A DNA stretch of 64,000 nt from Rhizobium sp. Root708 (GTDB lineage: Bacteria > Pseudomonadota > Alphaproteobacteria > Rhizobiales > Rhizobiaceae): positions 282,288 through 346,287 of the forward strand of contig NZ_LMHV01000043.1 of the NCBI RefSeq assembly GCF_001429725.1, in the 5' to 3' direction. The position numbers and the translations under genes are program-made. Below are positions 15,744-24,917 of the stretch, one piece after another (the stretch's first letter is position 1; each line of letters opens with the position of its first letter). The notes under the pieces were generated by a model. That model was given only the letters and a program-made list of their open reading frames with translations, had not been told where the DNA came from and did no database searches.

Positions 15744-15836
15744 TAGAGCGCCGTGCGTCCTTAGGGACGCACAAAGGACGCTCTATCTTGTTTAATTTAC
15801 GCATTAGGCCTTCCGAAAACCGATTCCGGCTTTCGG
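15744..15836. repeat. Rhizobial-type palindromic intergenic repeat
   Basis: Two hairpins sit between convergent genes. The first has an outer stem TAGAGCG (15744-15750 with 15779-15785) and an inner stem GTGCGTCC (15753-15760 with 15765-15772). The second pairs CCGAAAACCG (15813-15822) with 15827-15836 with one mismatch. From memory, blocks resembling these (GGACGCAC with AAAGGACGCTCTA, and CCGAAAA-CCGATTCC-TTTTCGG) recur in rhizobial intergenic regions. I saw no second copy in this window. It may also serve as a bidirectional transcription end. Confidence 0.65.
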
Positions 15837-15841
15837 GCCCC

Positions 15842-16945
15842 TCAACAAATCTCCGTCTTCGAAATCTTGATGCCGAAGCCTTCGAGGCCGACGTAGTGGC
15901 GCTCGCGGGTCGTCAGCAGCTCGATCGAGGTCACGCCGAGATCCTTGAGGATCTGCGCACCCAGACCGATTTCCAGCCATTCGTTTTCACGCGCCTGCGC
16001 TTCCGCGTGCGTATCGCGGCCCTGCGTGCGCCCCTTGCGGCCGTTGTTCTGGTGTCCGACGCCGACGGATCCTTCGCGAAGATAGACGATCACGCCGCGA
16101 CCTTCCTCGGCGATCTTCTTCATGTAGTGGTCGACGGGACGCCGCTTGCCGAACAGATCCTCGGCGACGTTCTCCGTGTGCAGGCGCACCGGGATGTCGA
16201 TGCCGTCTCTGATGTCGCCGAAGACGACGGCGAGATGCTGCATCGGATCCCAGGGCAGCGAATAGCTGTGTGCCTTGGCCTTGCCGAACGGGGTCTCCAC
16301 GTCGAAGCTCGTGTGGAGCTCGATGAGGGTTTCCTTGCGCTGGCGGTAGGCGATCAGATCGGCAACGGATACGAGCTTGAGGCCATGCTGTTCCGCGAAG
16401 TCGACGACCTGAGGGCCGCGCGTGACCGTGCCGTCATCGTTGACGAGTTCGCAGATCACGCCGATCGGCGGAAGGCCGGCCAGCCTGCAGAGATCGACGG
16501 CAGCTTCCGTGTGACCCGAGCGCATCAGAACGCCGCCTTCGCGGGCGACGAGCGGGAAGATGTGGCCTGGGCGGACGAAATCGGAAGGGCCGACATTCGG
16601 GTTGGCGAGATTGCGCACCGTCAGCGTGCGGTCCTCGGCGGAAATGCCCGTCGTCGTGCCGTGCTTGAAATCGACCGTCACCGTGAAGGCTGTCGTGTGC
16701 GCAGAGTCGTTTTCGGCAACCATGGCATTGAGGTTGAGGCGCTTGGCCTCCTCCTTCGGCATGGGCGTGCAGACGATGCCGGAGGTGTGGCGAACGATGA
16801 AGGCCATCTTCTCCGGCGTGCAGTGCACGGCGGCGACGATCAGGTCACCTTCGTTCTCGCGGTCGTCATCATCGACGACGACAACGATTTCGCCGGCCTC
16901 GAAAGCTCGGATCGCATCGACGACGCGTTTCTGGTCATAAGACAT
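15842..16945 (-). CDS. ribB: 3,4-dihydroxy-2-butanone-4-phosphate synthase with degenerate GTP cyclohydrolase II-like domain
   Basis: Riboflavin biosynthesis: the N-terminal domain (about 1-205) converts ribulose 5-phosphate to the four-carbon unit of riboflavin. It has all expected motifs: DDDDRENEGDL, RHTSGIVC, HTTAFTVTVD, RPGHIFPL and SGHTEAAVDL. The C-terminal domain (about 215-365) aligns with RibA through VRLHTENVAEDLFG and IGLGAQILKDLGV. The three zinc cysteines that should follow the VRLH segment are absent (no CxC), so cyclohydrolase activity is unlikely. It lies 11 bases after aroC, probably in the same transcript. The gene could also be named ribBA; I use ribB because of the lost site. 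Confidence 0.92.
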   Translation of the reverse strand: MSYDQKRVVDAIRAFEAGEIVVVVDDDDRENEGDLIVAAVHCTPEKMAFIVRHTSGIVCTPMPKEEAKRLNLNAMVAENDSAHTTAFTVTVDFKHGTTTGISAEDRTLTVRNLANPNVGPSDFVRPGHIFPLVAREGGVLMRSGHTEAAVDLCRLAGLPPIGVICELVNDDGTVTRGPQVVDFAEQHGLKLVSVADLIAYRQRKETLIELHTSFDVETPFGKAKAHSYSLPWDPMQHLAVVFGDIRDGIDIPVRLHTENVAEDLFGKRRPVDHYMKKIAEEGRGVIVYLREGSVGVGHQNNGRKGRTQGRDTHAEAQARENEWLEIGLGAQILKDLGVTSIELLTTRERHYVGLEGFGIKISKTEIC

Positions 16946-16956
16946 GCGGGCTTTTC

Positions 16957-18054
16957 CTATTTCAGTCGGCCGGTCTGGCCACGGTCACGAAGATAGTGGT
17001 CGGCGATCGCGCATGCGACCATGGCTTCGCCGATCGGAACCGCGCGGATGCCGACGCATGGATCATGCCGCCCCTTGGTGCGGACATCGACATTCTTGCC
17101 GTCCGAATCGATGGACTGCCGTTCGGTCAGGATCGATGATGTCGGCTTGATCGCGAAGCGAGCGATGACAGGCTGGCCGGTGGAAATGCCGCCGAGAATT
17201 CCCCCAGCATTGTTGGACAGGAAGAGCGGCGTGCCGTCATTGCCCATGCGCATCTCGTCGGCGTTCTCTTCGCCGGTGATTTCGGCGGCTCCGAAGCCGT
17301 TGCCGATTTCGACGCCCTTGACGGCGTTGATCGACATCAGAAGCGACGCGATATCCTGATCGAGCTTGCTGTAGATCGGCGCACCGAGGCCGGCCGGAAC
17401 CCCTTCGGCAACCATTTCCACGACAGCGCCGATCGAGGAGCCGCTCTTGCGGATCCCGTCTAGATACTCTTCCCAGACAGGCACGATTTCCGGATCCGGC
17501 GAGAAGAACGGGTTGTTGTCGACTTGATCCCAATCCCAGTTCTGGCGATTGATCTTGTGCTTGCCGATCTGGATCAGCGCGCCGCGCACCTTCACGCCGG
17601 GGACCACGAGCCTGGCGATCCCACCGGCGGCCACACGGGCAGCCGTTTCGCGCGCCGAGGAGCGACCGCCGCCGCGATAATCGCGGATGCCGTACTTCAG
17701 ATCGTAGGTGTAATCAGCGTGACCCGGCCGGTACTGCCGTGCGATCTCGCCGTAATCCTTCGAGCGCTGGTCGGTGTTCTCGATCAGCATGGAGATCGGC
17801 GTTCCCGTGCTGATCATGGTTTCGCCGTCGGCATCGAACATGACGCCGGAGAGAACCTTCACAAGGTCAGCTTCGCGGCGCTGGGTGACGAAGCGCGACT
17901 GTCCGGGCTTGCGCTTGTCCAGCCAGACCTGAAGGTCCTCCAGCTTGAAGCGCAGGCCCGGAGGGCAGCCATCAACGACGCAGCCGAGAGCCGGGCCGTG
18001 GCTTTCGCCCCAGGTTGTTACGCGGAAGAGGTGACCGAATGTATTGTGCGACAT
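16957..18054 (-). CDS. aroC: Chorismate synthase
   Basis: Last step of the shikimate pathway: converts EPSP to chorismate with reduced FMN. The 365 residues match the family. Signature segments are GESHGPALGCVVDGCPPG, SSARETAARVAAG, GEENADEMRMGND and the C-terminal RHDPCVGIRAVPI. The start at ATG 18054 gives the canonical MSHNTFGHLFR; an upstream in-frame start adds 21 unconserved residues. It is the first gene of an apparent aroC-ribB unit. The next upstream gene on the same strand, the GGDEF-EAL protein, ends 157 bases before. Confidence 0.97.
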   Translation of the reverse strand: MSHNTFGHLFRVTTWGESHGPALGCVVDGCPPGLRFKLEDLQVWLDKRKPGQSRFVTQRREADLVKVLSGVMFDADGETMISTGTPISMLIENTDQRSKDYGEIARQYRPGHADYTYDLKYGIRDYRGGGRSSARETAARVAAGGIARLVVPGVKVRGALIQIGKHKINRQNWDWDQVDNNPFFSPDPEIVPVWEEYLDGIRKSGSSIGAVVEMVAEGVPAGLGAPIYSKLDQDIASLLMSINAVKGVEIGNGFGAAEITGEENADEMRMGNDGTPLFLSNNAGGILGGISTGQPVIARFAIKPTSSILTERQSIDSDGKNVDVRTKGRHDPCVGIRAVPIGEAMVACAIADHYLRDRGQTGRLK

Positions 18055-18211
18055 ATGTTCCGACCGGATCGCGCGCCGATCGTCGCCGGCAGCGCCATTC
18101 TTTGAAAAGCGCGACACTCATAGGCCAAAAAGACGCGTCGGCAAACGCCTTTCTTTGCGCGGAAACCGCGGTTCCGGGAAATGCTGTTTCCACAAAAAGC
18201 GAACGCTGGCC

Positions 18212-21200
18212 TCAGGAGGCGAGCCGCCACGTCTGTCCCGCGGCGGCGGTCGTGAAGTCGGTGTAGGAGAGGGGAGGCGAAAACGCATAACCCTGCAGCA
18301 GGTCGCAGCCGAGCGTGTGCAGGAGAGCGGCGTGGGCCGCTGTCTCGACGCCCTCGGCAACGGTCTCGACGCCAAGCGAGCGAGCGATATCGATAATCGA
18401 GCTGACGAGCGTCCGCTCCTGCGGCGAGTGGACGATCGGTTGAACCAGCTGGCGGTCGATCTTCAGCCGTTTCGGCTTCAGTTTCAAAAGGCTCACGATC
18501 GAGGTGTGACCTGTCCCGAAGTCGTCGATCTCGATGTCGATGCCGAGCGATTTGATCTGGTCGAGGTTGTGGGCCGCGATATCCTCGCTTTCGTCGAGGA
18601 AGATGGATTCCACCAGTTCGAAGGAAATCTCGCCCGGACGGATATAGAGGTTGCGCAGCGAGTCGATGAGGCTTTCGTCGTGCAGGCGCCGCGCCGAGAC
18701 ATTCACCGAAACCTTCGGGATGGAAATTCCGAGCGCCGCCCAGCGCATCTTGTCCCGCAGTACAGAATCCAGAACCAGCCGATCCAGCGTTTGAACGACG
18801 TTGATCTCGTCCGCGATCTTCAGGAACTTGTCCGGCGTCAGCAGGCCTCTGGAAGGATGGTTCCAGCGCACAAGCGCTTCCGCCCCGATCAGCTCGTTCG
18901 TGCGGGCACTGAACTGCGGCTGGTACCAGGCGGTAAACTCGCCGTTCTCGATGCCGGACAGAATCTCGTCGGCCAGCCGCTTGTTGTTGATGATGTCGGC
19001 CTGGAGATTGTGGTTGAAGAACTGGTAGCGGTTGCGGCCCTGGCTCTTCGCCCGATAGAGCGCGATGTCGGCGTTGATCAGCACCTTGCGGGCATCGACA
19101 TGCACGCCGTTGGCAAGCGCGATGCCGATCGACACGCCGCATCGGCAGGCAAAGCCCTGGAAGTCGATCGGCTGCCGCATTTCCTCGATGATGCGCCCGG
19201 CAAGCGCCGCCATGTCGGCGTCGCTTGCGTGGAGCGAAAGGATGACGAATTCGTCGCCGCCGATGCGGGCGACGATGTCGTTGGGGCCGAGGCTGCGCGA
19301 CAACACCCGGGAAGCGTGGACCAGCATCGAGTCGCCGGCGGCGTGGCCGAGCGTGTCGTTGATTTCCTTGAAGCGATCGAGGTCGATATGAAGGATGGCG
19401 AATTTCTGCCGCGTGCCTCGGCCTTCGCGCGTCAACTTTTCAAGCGCGATGTCGAGCTTGCGCCGGTTGGCGAGCCCGGTCAGCGGATCGTGCAGGGAGT
19501 TGTGCTCGATGCGGTCCTTGGCCATCTCAAGTTCGATGTTCTTGGCGATCGCCTCGTCCTTCGCCGCCTTCAGCTGCGCCGTCATCAAGGCGTCTTCGGT
19601 CACGTCGAAGGCAACGCCGATGATCTTCAGCTGGCCGCTCGGCGTCTGGTGAACTTTGCCGCTCGACCGGACGTAGCGCAGCGTTCCCTCGGGCGTCGGA
19701 ACCCGGCAGACCAACGTGTGGTGGTCGCCAAGTTTCTTGAAGTGGCGGGCGCTTTCGATGGCGAGAGGACGATCCTCCTCGAGAATGCAGGAGAGCCATT
19801 TTTCCTCGTTCATGAAGCCTGCTTTCGGCTCCAGTCCGTAGAGCTCATGCATGCGATCATCCCAGAAGGAGCCGCCCTGTTCCGCTTCGAAGCTCGCCTC
19901 CCAGATACCACACTGGTAGGAATCGAGCGCCAGGTCGAGCTTGCCGGAGAGTTCGGCCAGCTGGGCCTCGCGGTAGGAAAGCTCGTCGAGCGCAAGCTCG
20001 AGCTCCGCGTTCTTGATGTCGCTGGTTTCCTTCGACTTGCGCAGCGTTTCGGCGGCGAGCGCGTCGGTAGTGACATCCCAGACGATGCCGATGACTTTGC
20101 TGGCGCCCGTTGCGTCGGTGTAAAGCGAGCCGACCGAGCGCAGGTAGCGAACCGAACCATCGTCGAGGCGGACGCGATATTGTGTCTTGTAGGACGACGA
20201 TTCCGCGATCTGTTCGTTGAGTGAGTTCAGTTCGGCGACCCCGCGATCCTCGGCAACCAGGGTTTCCAGCCAGTCTTCGCGCGTGTAGTTGCCGTCCAGA
20301 GCCTGCTTGCCGTGAAGGGCCGCTGCGCGCGCATCGCAGAACAGCGTGTTGCCGTCGTCGCGCAGCTCCCAGATACCGATCTTCGATGATTCCAGTGCCA
20401 GGTCGAGGCGCTGCGAGAGCTCCAATAGCGCTGCCTCGCGGGTCTTCAGGCGGGTGATGTTGCGGTTGCGTTCACCAAGCAGCAGCGTCGCGAAGAACAC
20501 CGGTATGACCGTGACGCAGCCGGCGATGAGGATGATCACACGCAGTGTCAGCTGGTTCTCGGGAACCGCGTTCCAGCCGGCCTTCGGCACCGCCGCGATC
20601 TCCCATCGGCCGCTGGCGAAGTTGATCTTCCGGGTCAGCGGCTGCTTGCCGAGAACGTCTGTATCGCCGAAGAACGGCGTGGAGGCACGATCTGCGACGC
20701 TGAGATCGCGTACGGCGATCGCCAGGTGATCGAGATGCGGGTATTTCTCCTGGTTCTCGCTGTTGCGGGCCGCCAGCAAGCCGGTGTTCTGGTAGAACAT
20801 GTTGGCGTCGGTCACCACCTCGACCGCACCCCAAACACGACGCTGCCCGTCCTCCTTCACGTAGACAGGGAAGAAGATGGCGAAGGTTTCCTTGCCTTCC
20901 TTATCCCGGGTAGGGCCATAAAAGCGCGCCTGCTGGTTGCCAGTATAGCGACCGACCGGCTGCAGCTGCATCATGGTTTCGCGGACGTCCTTGCCCAACC
21001 GGTCAGGTGCCGACGAGGAGGGGAACACCGAGCTGACGGTGAAATCAGGGGCAATGGCGACTTGGACGAAGTGCGGGTTCTGGATCAGCAGCCAGTTGAT
21101 CTGGCGCTCGAGTTCCTCGCTGTTCGCGGATGAGTTGATCGCGACCATGTTCGCAAGGTCGCGCACCACGGTGATATCCATGTTGATCTGCGCCGTTACG

Positions 21201-21394
21201 CGCGCACGAATCAAGCCGACTTCGTTTTCGGTACGAATAGTCGTTTCGCGAAGGTGAGCAGCAGTATTGGCTCGGTCGAGCGCAACGCCCACAAGCACGA
21301 CAATAATGGCAACGATGCTGGATATCAGAAAGGATATGTGGGTCTTGCGAATGACGCGCCGCAACCTGCTTCTGTCCATGTGGCGGAATAACAA
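18212..21394 (-). CDS. CHASE-PAS-PAS-GGDEF-EAL c-di-GMP signalling protein
   Basis: This 1060-residue protein has one membrane helix near residues 20-40, an extracytoplasmic CHASE-like sensor (about 45-280) and a second helix near 287-307. Two PAS domains follow (about 330-455 and 475-615). The GGDEF domain carries an intact RIGGDEFV, but the R of the RxxD inhibitory site is replaced (GPND). The EAL domain has GAEALVRW, ELVES, DDFGTGHTS and AEGVE. Both cyclase and phosphodiesterase sites thus look potentially active, and net activity cannot be predicted. The start could also be the ATG five codons later. It is not closely linked to an output gene. Confidence 0.93.
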   Translation of the reverse strand: MLFRHMDRSRLRRVIRKTHISFLISSIVAIIVVLVGVALDRANTAAHLRETTIRTENEVGLIRARVTAQINMDITVVRDLANMVAINSSANSEELERQINWLLIQNPHFVQVAIAPDFTVSSVFPSSSAPDRLGKDVRETMMQLQPVGRYTGNQQARFYGPTRDKEGKETFAIFFPVYVKEDGQRRVWGAVEVVTDANMFYQNTGLLAARNSENQEKYPHLDHLAIAVRDLSVADRASTPFFGDTDVLGKQPLTRKINFASGRWEIAAVPKAGWNAVPENQLTLRVIILIAGCVTVIPVFFATLLLGERNRNITRLKTREAALLELSQRLDLALESSKIGIWELRDDGNTLFCDARAAALHGKQALDGNYTREDWLETLVAEDRGVAELNSLNEQIAESSSYKTQYRVRLDDGSVRYLRSVGSLYTDATGASKVIGIVWDVTTDALAAETLRKSKETSDIKNAELELALDELSYREAQLAELSGKLDLALDSYQCGIWEASFEAEQGGSFWDDRMHELYGLEPKAGFMNEEKWLSCILEEDRPLAIESARHFKKLGDHHTLVCRVPTPEGTLRYVRSSGKVHQTPSGQLKIIGVAFDVTEDALMTAQLKAAKDEAIAKNIELEMAKDRIEHNSLHDPLTGLANRRKLDIALEKLTREGRGTRQKFAILHIDLDRFKEINDTLGHAAGDSMLVHASRVLSRSLGPNDIVARIGGDEFVILSLHASDADMAALAGRIIEEMRQPIDFQGFACRCGVSIGIALANGVHVDARKVLINADIALYRAKSQGRNRYQFFNHNLQADIINNKRLADEILSGIENGEFTAWYQPQFSARTNELIGAEALVRWNHPSRGLLTPDKFLKIADEINVVQTLDRLVLDSVLRDKMRWAALGISIPKVSVNVSARRLHDESLIDSLRNLYIRPGEISFELVESIFLDESEDIAAHNLDQIKSLGIDIEIDDFGTGHTSIVSLLKLKPKRLKIDRQLVQPIVHSPQERTLVSSIIDIARSLGVETVAEGVETAAHAALLHTLGCDLLQGYAFSPPLSYTDFTTAAAGQTWRLAS

Positions 21395-21639
21395 ACCCAG
21401 TCTCCCTATGTATGGTGTGACTGTAGAGAGAAGCGGTTAATTTACGATTTCCCCTCGCTAATATTTGAACGTCCGCATGTGCAACTTACGCGATCGTAAA
21501 CGGAAGTTGTCGACTATTGTTAAAATGCTATTCATCAATGAGGCTGGAAAGGTCATTCTTCTGGGCAAATTTCGCCATATTCGGGAGGTTATCTGTGCGC
21601 AATTGGATGTTTGAGTCGTGTCTTCGAAGGAATACCCGC

Positions 21640-21900
21640 ATGCGCTTCGTGATAGCTACGCTTTTGGCAACAGCGAGTTTTTTGTCGCCTATCAATGGCT
21701 TTGCCGAGAGCGCCGATGTCGAGGCGACGATCAAGAATGTCGACATGACCAATCTCAGCCTGACGCTGGATGACGGCAAGACCTATCAGGCATCGGAGGA
21801 GTTCAACTTCGACGGGCTGAAGGCCGGCGTGAAGGTTATCGTCTTCTACACCGAAGTCGACGGAAAACGCGTCATCAACGACCTCGATATCGTCCAGTAA
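21640..21900 (+). CDS. DUF1344 family small secreted protein
   Basis: An 86-residue protein with a signal peptide (MRFVIATLLATASF, probably cleaved after FAES or nearby). A short beta-rich domain follows: VEATIKNVDMTNLSLTLDDG and GVKVIVFYTEVDGK, matching DUF1344. Its role is unknown. The start at ATG 21640 has GAAGGAA upstream; the frame stays open back to 21517 but without a ribosome site or signal peptide. It is divergent from the GGDEF-EAL gene and converges on the phosphatase gene, ending 7 bases from it. Confidence 0.82.
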   Translation: MRFVIATLLATASFLSPINGFAESADVEATIKNVDMTNLSLTLDDGKTYQASEEFNFDGLKAGVKVIVFYTEVDGKRVINDLDIVQ

Positions 21901-21907
21901 GGGCCGA

Positions 21908-22498
21908 CTAGATCCAGTCGATCAGCCCCTTGTCGCGGTCGATCTTCAAGACGCGGTCCTGAGGAATTTCGCCTTCGGCGGCTTCGGCCTTGGGGCGGTG
22001 CGCGATCGTCCTGAACAGGCTGCGGATCACTCCCCCATGCGTCACGCAGACGGTCGGAACCTCGACCGCGTTCAGCCAGGACGCCACCCGCCAGGACATG
22101 ATTTCGTAGCTTTCCGCATCGTCGCCGGGCGGAATGAAATCCCATTTGTTGAGATTGCGTTCGACAACGCGCTCCCGCGAAGTCGCCTTCAGTTCCTTGA
22201 TTGTGGAACCTTCCCAATCGCCGAAGGAGACTTCGACGAGGCGCTCATCCGTTCGGTAGTCTTTTGGCGGCAGCCCCATGGCGTCGCGCATGATTTCCAT
22301 GGTCGCGCGGGTGCGTCCAAGCGGGCTTGCGATGAAATCGAAGGGGATCGCCTCGACCTTCAGGATATCGGCCAGGTTGAGACCGTTCTGTCGCGCCTGC
22401 TCGCGACCTATGGCGTTCAGCGGGATATCCTTCTGCCCCTGCAGGCGGCGTTCCGCGTTCCAGTCGGTCTGGCCGTGTCTGACGACATAAATAAGCAA
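21908..22498 (-). CDS. Histidine phosphatase (phosphoglycerate mutase-like) family protein
   Basis: A 196-residue enzyme with the phosphohistidine motif VVRHGQTDWN at its N-terminus, ASPLGRTRATMEI, the acid residue region EVSFGDWEG and the second histidine in VCVTHGGVIRSL. Such proteins are broad phosphatases or cofactor-dependent mutases; specificity is unknown. The start is a TTG at 22498, with GGAG 6 bases upstream, giving MLIYVVRHGQ. An in-frame GTG seven codons earlier has no ribosome site. It follows fabI with a hairpin between. Confidence 0.87.
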   Translation of the reverse strand: MLIYVVRHGQTDWNAERRLQGQKDIPLNAIGREQARQNGLNLADILKVEAIPFDFIASPLGRTRATMEIMRDAMGLPPKDYRTDERLVEVSFGDWEGSTIKELKATSRERVVERNLNKWDFIPPGDDAESYEIMSWRVASWLNAVEVPTVCVTHGGVIRSLFRTIAHRPKAEAAEGEIPQDRVLKIDRDKGLIDWI

Positions 22499-22520
22499 TG
22501 GTGGCTCCGTTAAGCACACA

Positions 22521-22550
22521 ACCCCCGCTCGCTGTCGCGAAAGCGGGGGT
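22521..22550 (-). terminator. Hairpin between fabI and the phosphatase gene
   Basis: A GC-rich 9-bp stem (ACCCCCGCT 22521-22529 with 22542-22550) lies 30 bases past the fabI stop. On the minus strand it is followed by TGTGTGCTT, with no strong T-run. It may give partial termination so that the phosphatase gene is made at lower levels than fabI. Confidence 0.55.
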
Positions 22551-22579
22551 CGCGAACACTACGCAGCAGAAGACTGCGA

Positions 22580-23398
22580 TCAGTCCTTTATGACGGAAAT
22601 ATCAGGCGCGTCCACAGCCTTCATGCCGATGACATGGTAGCCGCTGTCGGCATGGTGCACTTCGCCGGTGACGGAGCGCGACAGATCCGAGAGCATGTAA
22701 AGGCCGACATCGCCGACTTCCTCGATGGTCACGGTACGGCGCAGCGGCGCGTTGTACTCGTTCCACTTGAGGATGTAGCGGAAGTCGCCGATGCCCGAAG
22801 CAGCAAGCGTCTTGATCGGACCGGCGGAAATCGCGTTGACGCGAATGTTCTTCGGTCCGAGGTCGACGGCAAGATACTTCACGCTCGCTTCGAGTGCAGC
22901 CTTGGCAACGCCCATGACGTTGTAGTTCGGCATGACCTTTTCTGCGCCATAGTAGGTCAGCGTCAGGATTGATCCGCCGTCGGTCATCAGCTTTTCCGCG
23001 CGACGCGCAACTGACGTCAGCGAATAGACCGAAATCTGCATCGTTTTGGCGAAGTTGTCAGCCGAGGTATCGACGTAGCGGCCGGTCAGCTCGTCCTTGT
23101 CGGAGAAGCCGATGGCGTGGACGACGAAGTCGATCTTGCCCCAGGTCTTTTCGATGTGCTCGAAAACCGCGTCGATCGATGCTTCGTCGGCGACATCACA
23201 GTGACCTGCGAGGATTCCGCCGAGTTCCGCAGCCAGCGGCTCGACGCGCTTCTTGAGTGCATCGCCCTGATACGTAAAGGCAACTTCACCACCGTGCGCA
23301 TGAATAGCTTTGGCAATACCCCACGCAATCGAACGATTGTTGGCAACGCCCATGATGACGCCGCGTTTGCCTGACATGAGGCCTGATGCCTGAGCCAT
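22580..23398 (-). CDS. fabI: Enoyl-[acyl-carrier-protein] reductase (NADH)
   Basis: Final reductive step of each type II fatty-acid elongation cycle. The 272-residue short-chain dehydrogenase-like enzyme has the glycine-rich NAD site GVANNRSIAWGIA, the FabI catalytic arrangement Tyr-(6)-Lys in YNVMGVAKAALE, and the substrate-loop sequence RVNAISAGPIKTLAASGI. The ATG at 23398 follows a purine-rich leader. A palindrome about 32-46 bases upstream of the start may be regulatory. The gene lies between the DnaJ-like gene and a phosphatase gene, an order I recall from other rhizobia. Confidence 0.97.
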   Translation of the reverse strand: MAQASGLMSGKRGVIMGVANNRSIAWGIAKAIHAHGGEVAFTYQGDALKKRVEPLAAELGGILAGHCDVADEASIDAVFEHIEKTWGKIDFVVHAIGFSDKDELTGRYVDTSADNFAKTMQISVYSLTSVARRAEKLMTDGGSILTLTYYGAEKVMPNYNVMGVAKAALEASVKYLAVDLGPKNIRVNAISAGPIKTLAASGIGDFRYILKWNEYNAPLRRTVTIEEVGDVGLYMLSDLSRSVTGEVHHADSGYHVIGMKAVDAPDISVIKD

Positions 23399-23429
23399 AT
23401 TTCGCCCCCTAAGTAAATTGATCGGTCCT

Positions 23430-23444
23430 GCCTATGGCATAGGC
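23430..23444. promoter_or_regulatory. Perfect palindrome upstream of fabI
   Basis: GCCTATGGCATAGGC is a perfect 6-bp inverted repeat around GGC, centred 39 bases before the fabI ATG. It could be an operator for a lipid-sensing regulator, or a 5' leader hairpin. I know of no matching named site. Confidence 0.35.
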
Positions 23445-23520
23445 TGCTAATCGGTTCAAGATTGGCAGCAATCATCAACTGTTAGGGATCGTAACAAAGG
23501 GTGCTCTTGTCACCAAAATT

Positions 23521-24669
23521 TCACAAAAACAGCCCGTTCTTCATGCTTCGCATCAGATCGGTAACCTTATCGTCCGGCTTTTCCCACAGGATTATTCGCA
23601 GTTCGACCACTAGGTCACCCCGTCCACCGGCGCCATCGGCCAGTCCCTGACCGGCGAGACGGATGGTCTTGTCCGAGCCGGACCATGCGGGAACCGTGAT
23701 CTTGATCGGGCCGTTCGGCCCCTCGATCTCGGCATCGGTCCCGAGAACCGCATTCTCGATCGTGACCGGCAGAACGGCGTGAAGATCGAACCCGTCAACC
23801 TTGAAGCGTGCATCGGGCGCGATGTGGACATTGACCAGCGCGTCGCCGCGCTGCATGCCCGTGAGCTTGTGCCCCTGGCCCTTCAACCGCACCTGATGGC
23901 CCTCGGTTGTGCCAGCTGCCAACGCAAAGCCGACTTCCCGGCCTTCGCCGAGATCGACAAGAGTCCAACTGCCCTTGAGGATATCGTCGACGGTCACAGT
24001 CGCCGTCGCGATCAGGTCGGGCACTTTTTCAGGCGCGGGTGTCGCGGTGCCGGTAAAGCGGCGAACGAGCGACGTCAGAAGGCTGAGCGGCTGCAGGATG
24101 GAGGCGGTTGCCGCGTCCTCCGCCGTCGTTTCGGTGTCGGTCTTGGCGGGATCTGGTTGCTTGTCCGCGCCAGGCTCCGTCTCGGCCCTCTTCGAGGAGG
24201 CGGCGTAAGCGGTGCGGCTTCCGCCACCTGCGGCGCGTGCCTGTGCACCGAAAATCCGCTCGATCATTTCTTCAGCGGGCTCGGCAGCACCGGTCTGCTG
24301 CTGTTTGGCGGTGTCCGCGGCTGCCTTCTGCGCTGCGGCGCGGGCAAGCTCTTCCATCACGCGTTCCGCGTTTTCCTGCGCTGCCTTGGCGCGTACGGCG
24401 GCTTCGCGAGCGGCCTGCCGCTGCTGCATGATGGTGTTTTCTTTGCTCTTGGCCTCGGCCATCCGGGCAGCGTTGTCGAAAAGGCTGCGCTTCTTTGGAT
24501 CCTTGAGCGTTTCATAGGCGCGACCGACCTCGGCGAAGCGGGCGCTTGCCGTCGGGTCCCCCTGATTGTGATCAGGGTGCACGGCCTTGGCCATATTGCG
24601 CCAAGCCGATTTGATCTCATCCTGCCCCGCGTCTCGCTTGACGCCCAAGATCTTATAAGGATCGCGCAT
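23521..24669 (-). CDS. DnaJ (J-domain) chaperone, CbpA-like
   Basis: The 382-residue protein has an N-terminal J domain with the DnaK-activating H31-P-D33 tripeptide, a long Ala/Gln/Glu-rich central region (about 70-200) likely to be helical or disordered, and a C-terminal peptide-binding domain. That last domain includes VRLKGQGHKLTG, GDALVNVHIAPD and IRLAGQGLA. There is no G/F-rich zinc-finger module, so it is not DnaJ proper but closer to type II CbpA/DnaJ homologues, with an unusual linker. It should stimulate DnaK ATPase. It sits upstream of fabI, with 122 bases between. Confidence 0.88.
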   Translation of the reverse strand: MRDPYKILGVKRDAGQDEIKSAWRNMAKAVHPDHNQGDPTASARFAEVGRAYETLKDPKKRSLFDNAARMAEAKSKENTIMQQRQAAREAAVRAKAAQENAERVMEELARAAAQKAAADTAKQQQTGAAEPAEEMIERIFGAQARAAGGGSRTAYAASSKRAETEPGADKQPDPAKTDTETTAEDAATASILQPLSLLTSLVRRFTGTATPAPEKVPDLIATATVTVDDILKGSWTLVDLGEGREVGFALAAGTTEGHQVRLKGQGHKLTGMQRGDALVNVHIAPDARFKVDGFDLHAVLPVTIENAVLGTDAEIEGPNGPIKITVPAWSGSDKTIRLAGQGLADGAGGRGDLVVELRIILWEKPDDKVTDLMRSMKNGLFL

Positions 24670-24917
24670 GTTTCAACCGCCGGTATCCGATGCGGCGTGC
24701 CGTCCTCTGTCCGCACGCTCGCAAGCCCACAACTCATCTGGTGCGCCCGCCCCGGTTTTCCCAGCCGGGATGAGCGCATTTGATGGTTGGATCGTCCGGT
24801 AAAGTTGCTAATCAGTCCTTATTTCGCGCTTGTTCATTCAGCGGTTTCGCGCCGAATGGTTAGCCTTTTGCTAAATCTTGAACAATATCGCCCCGCGCTC
24901 CCGGGAAACGGCAGCAA

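Noticed and set aside
18044..20224. 726-codon plus-strand frame over the GGDEF-EAL gene
   Set aside because: Antisense to a gene with intact GGDEF and EAL motifs; predicted product is Arg/Asp/Val-rich without recognisable domains.
24670..24917. Small plus-strand frames in the dnaJ-lipoprotein gap
   Set aside because: No ribosome sites, and products are short without recognisable features; treated as non-coding spacer.
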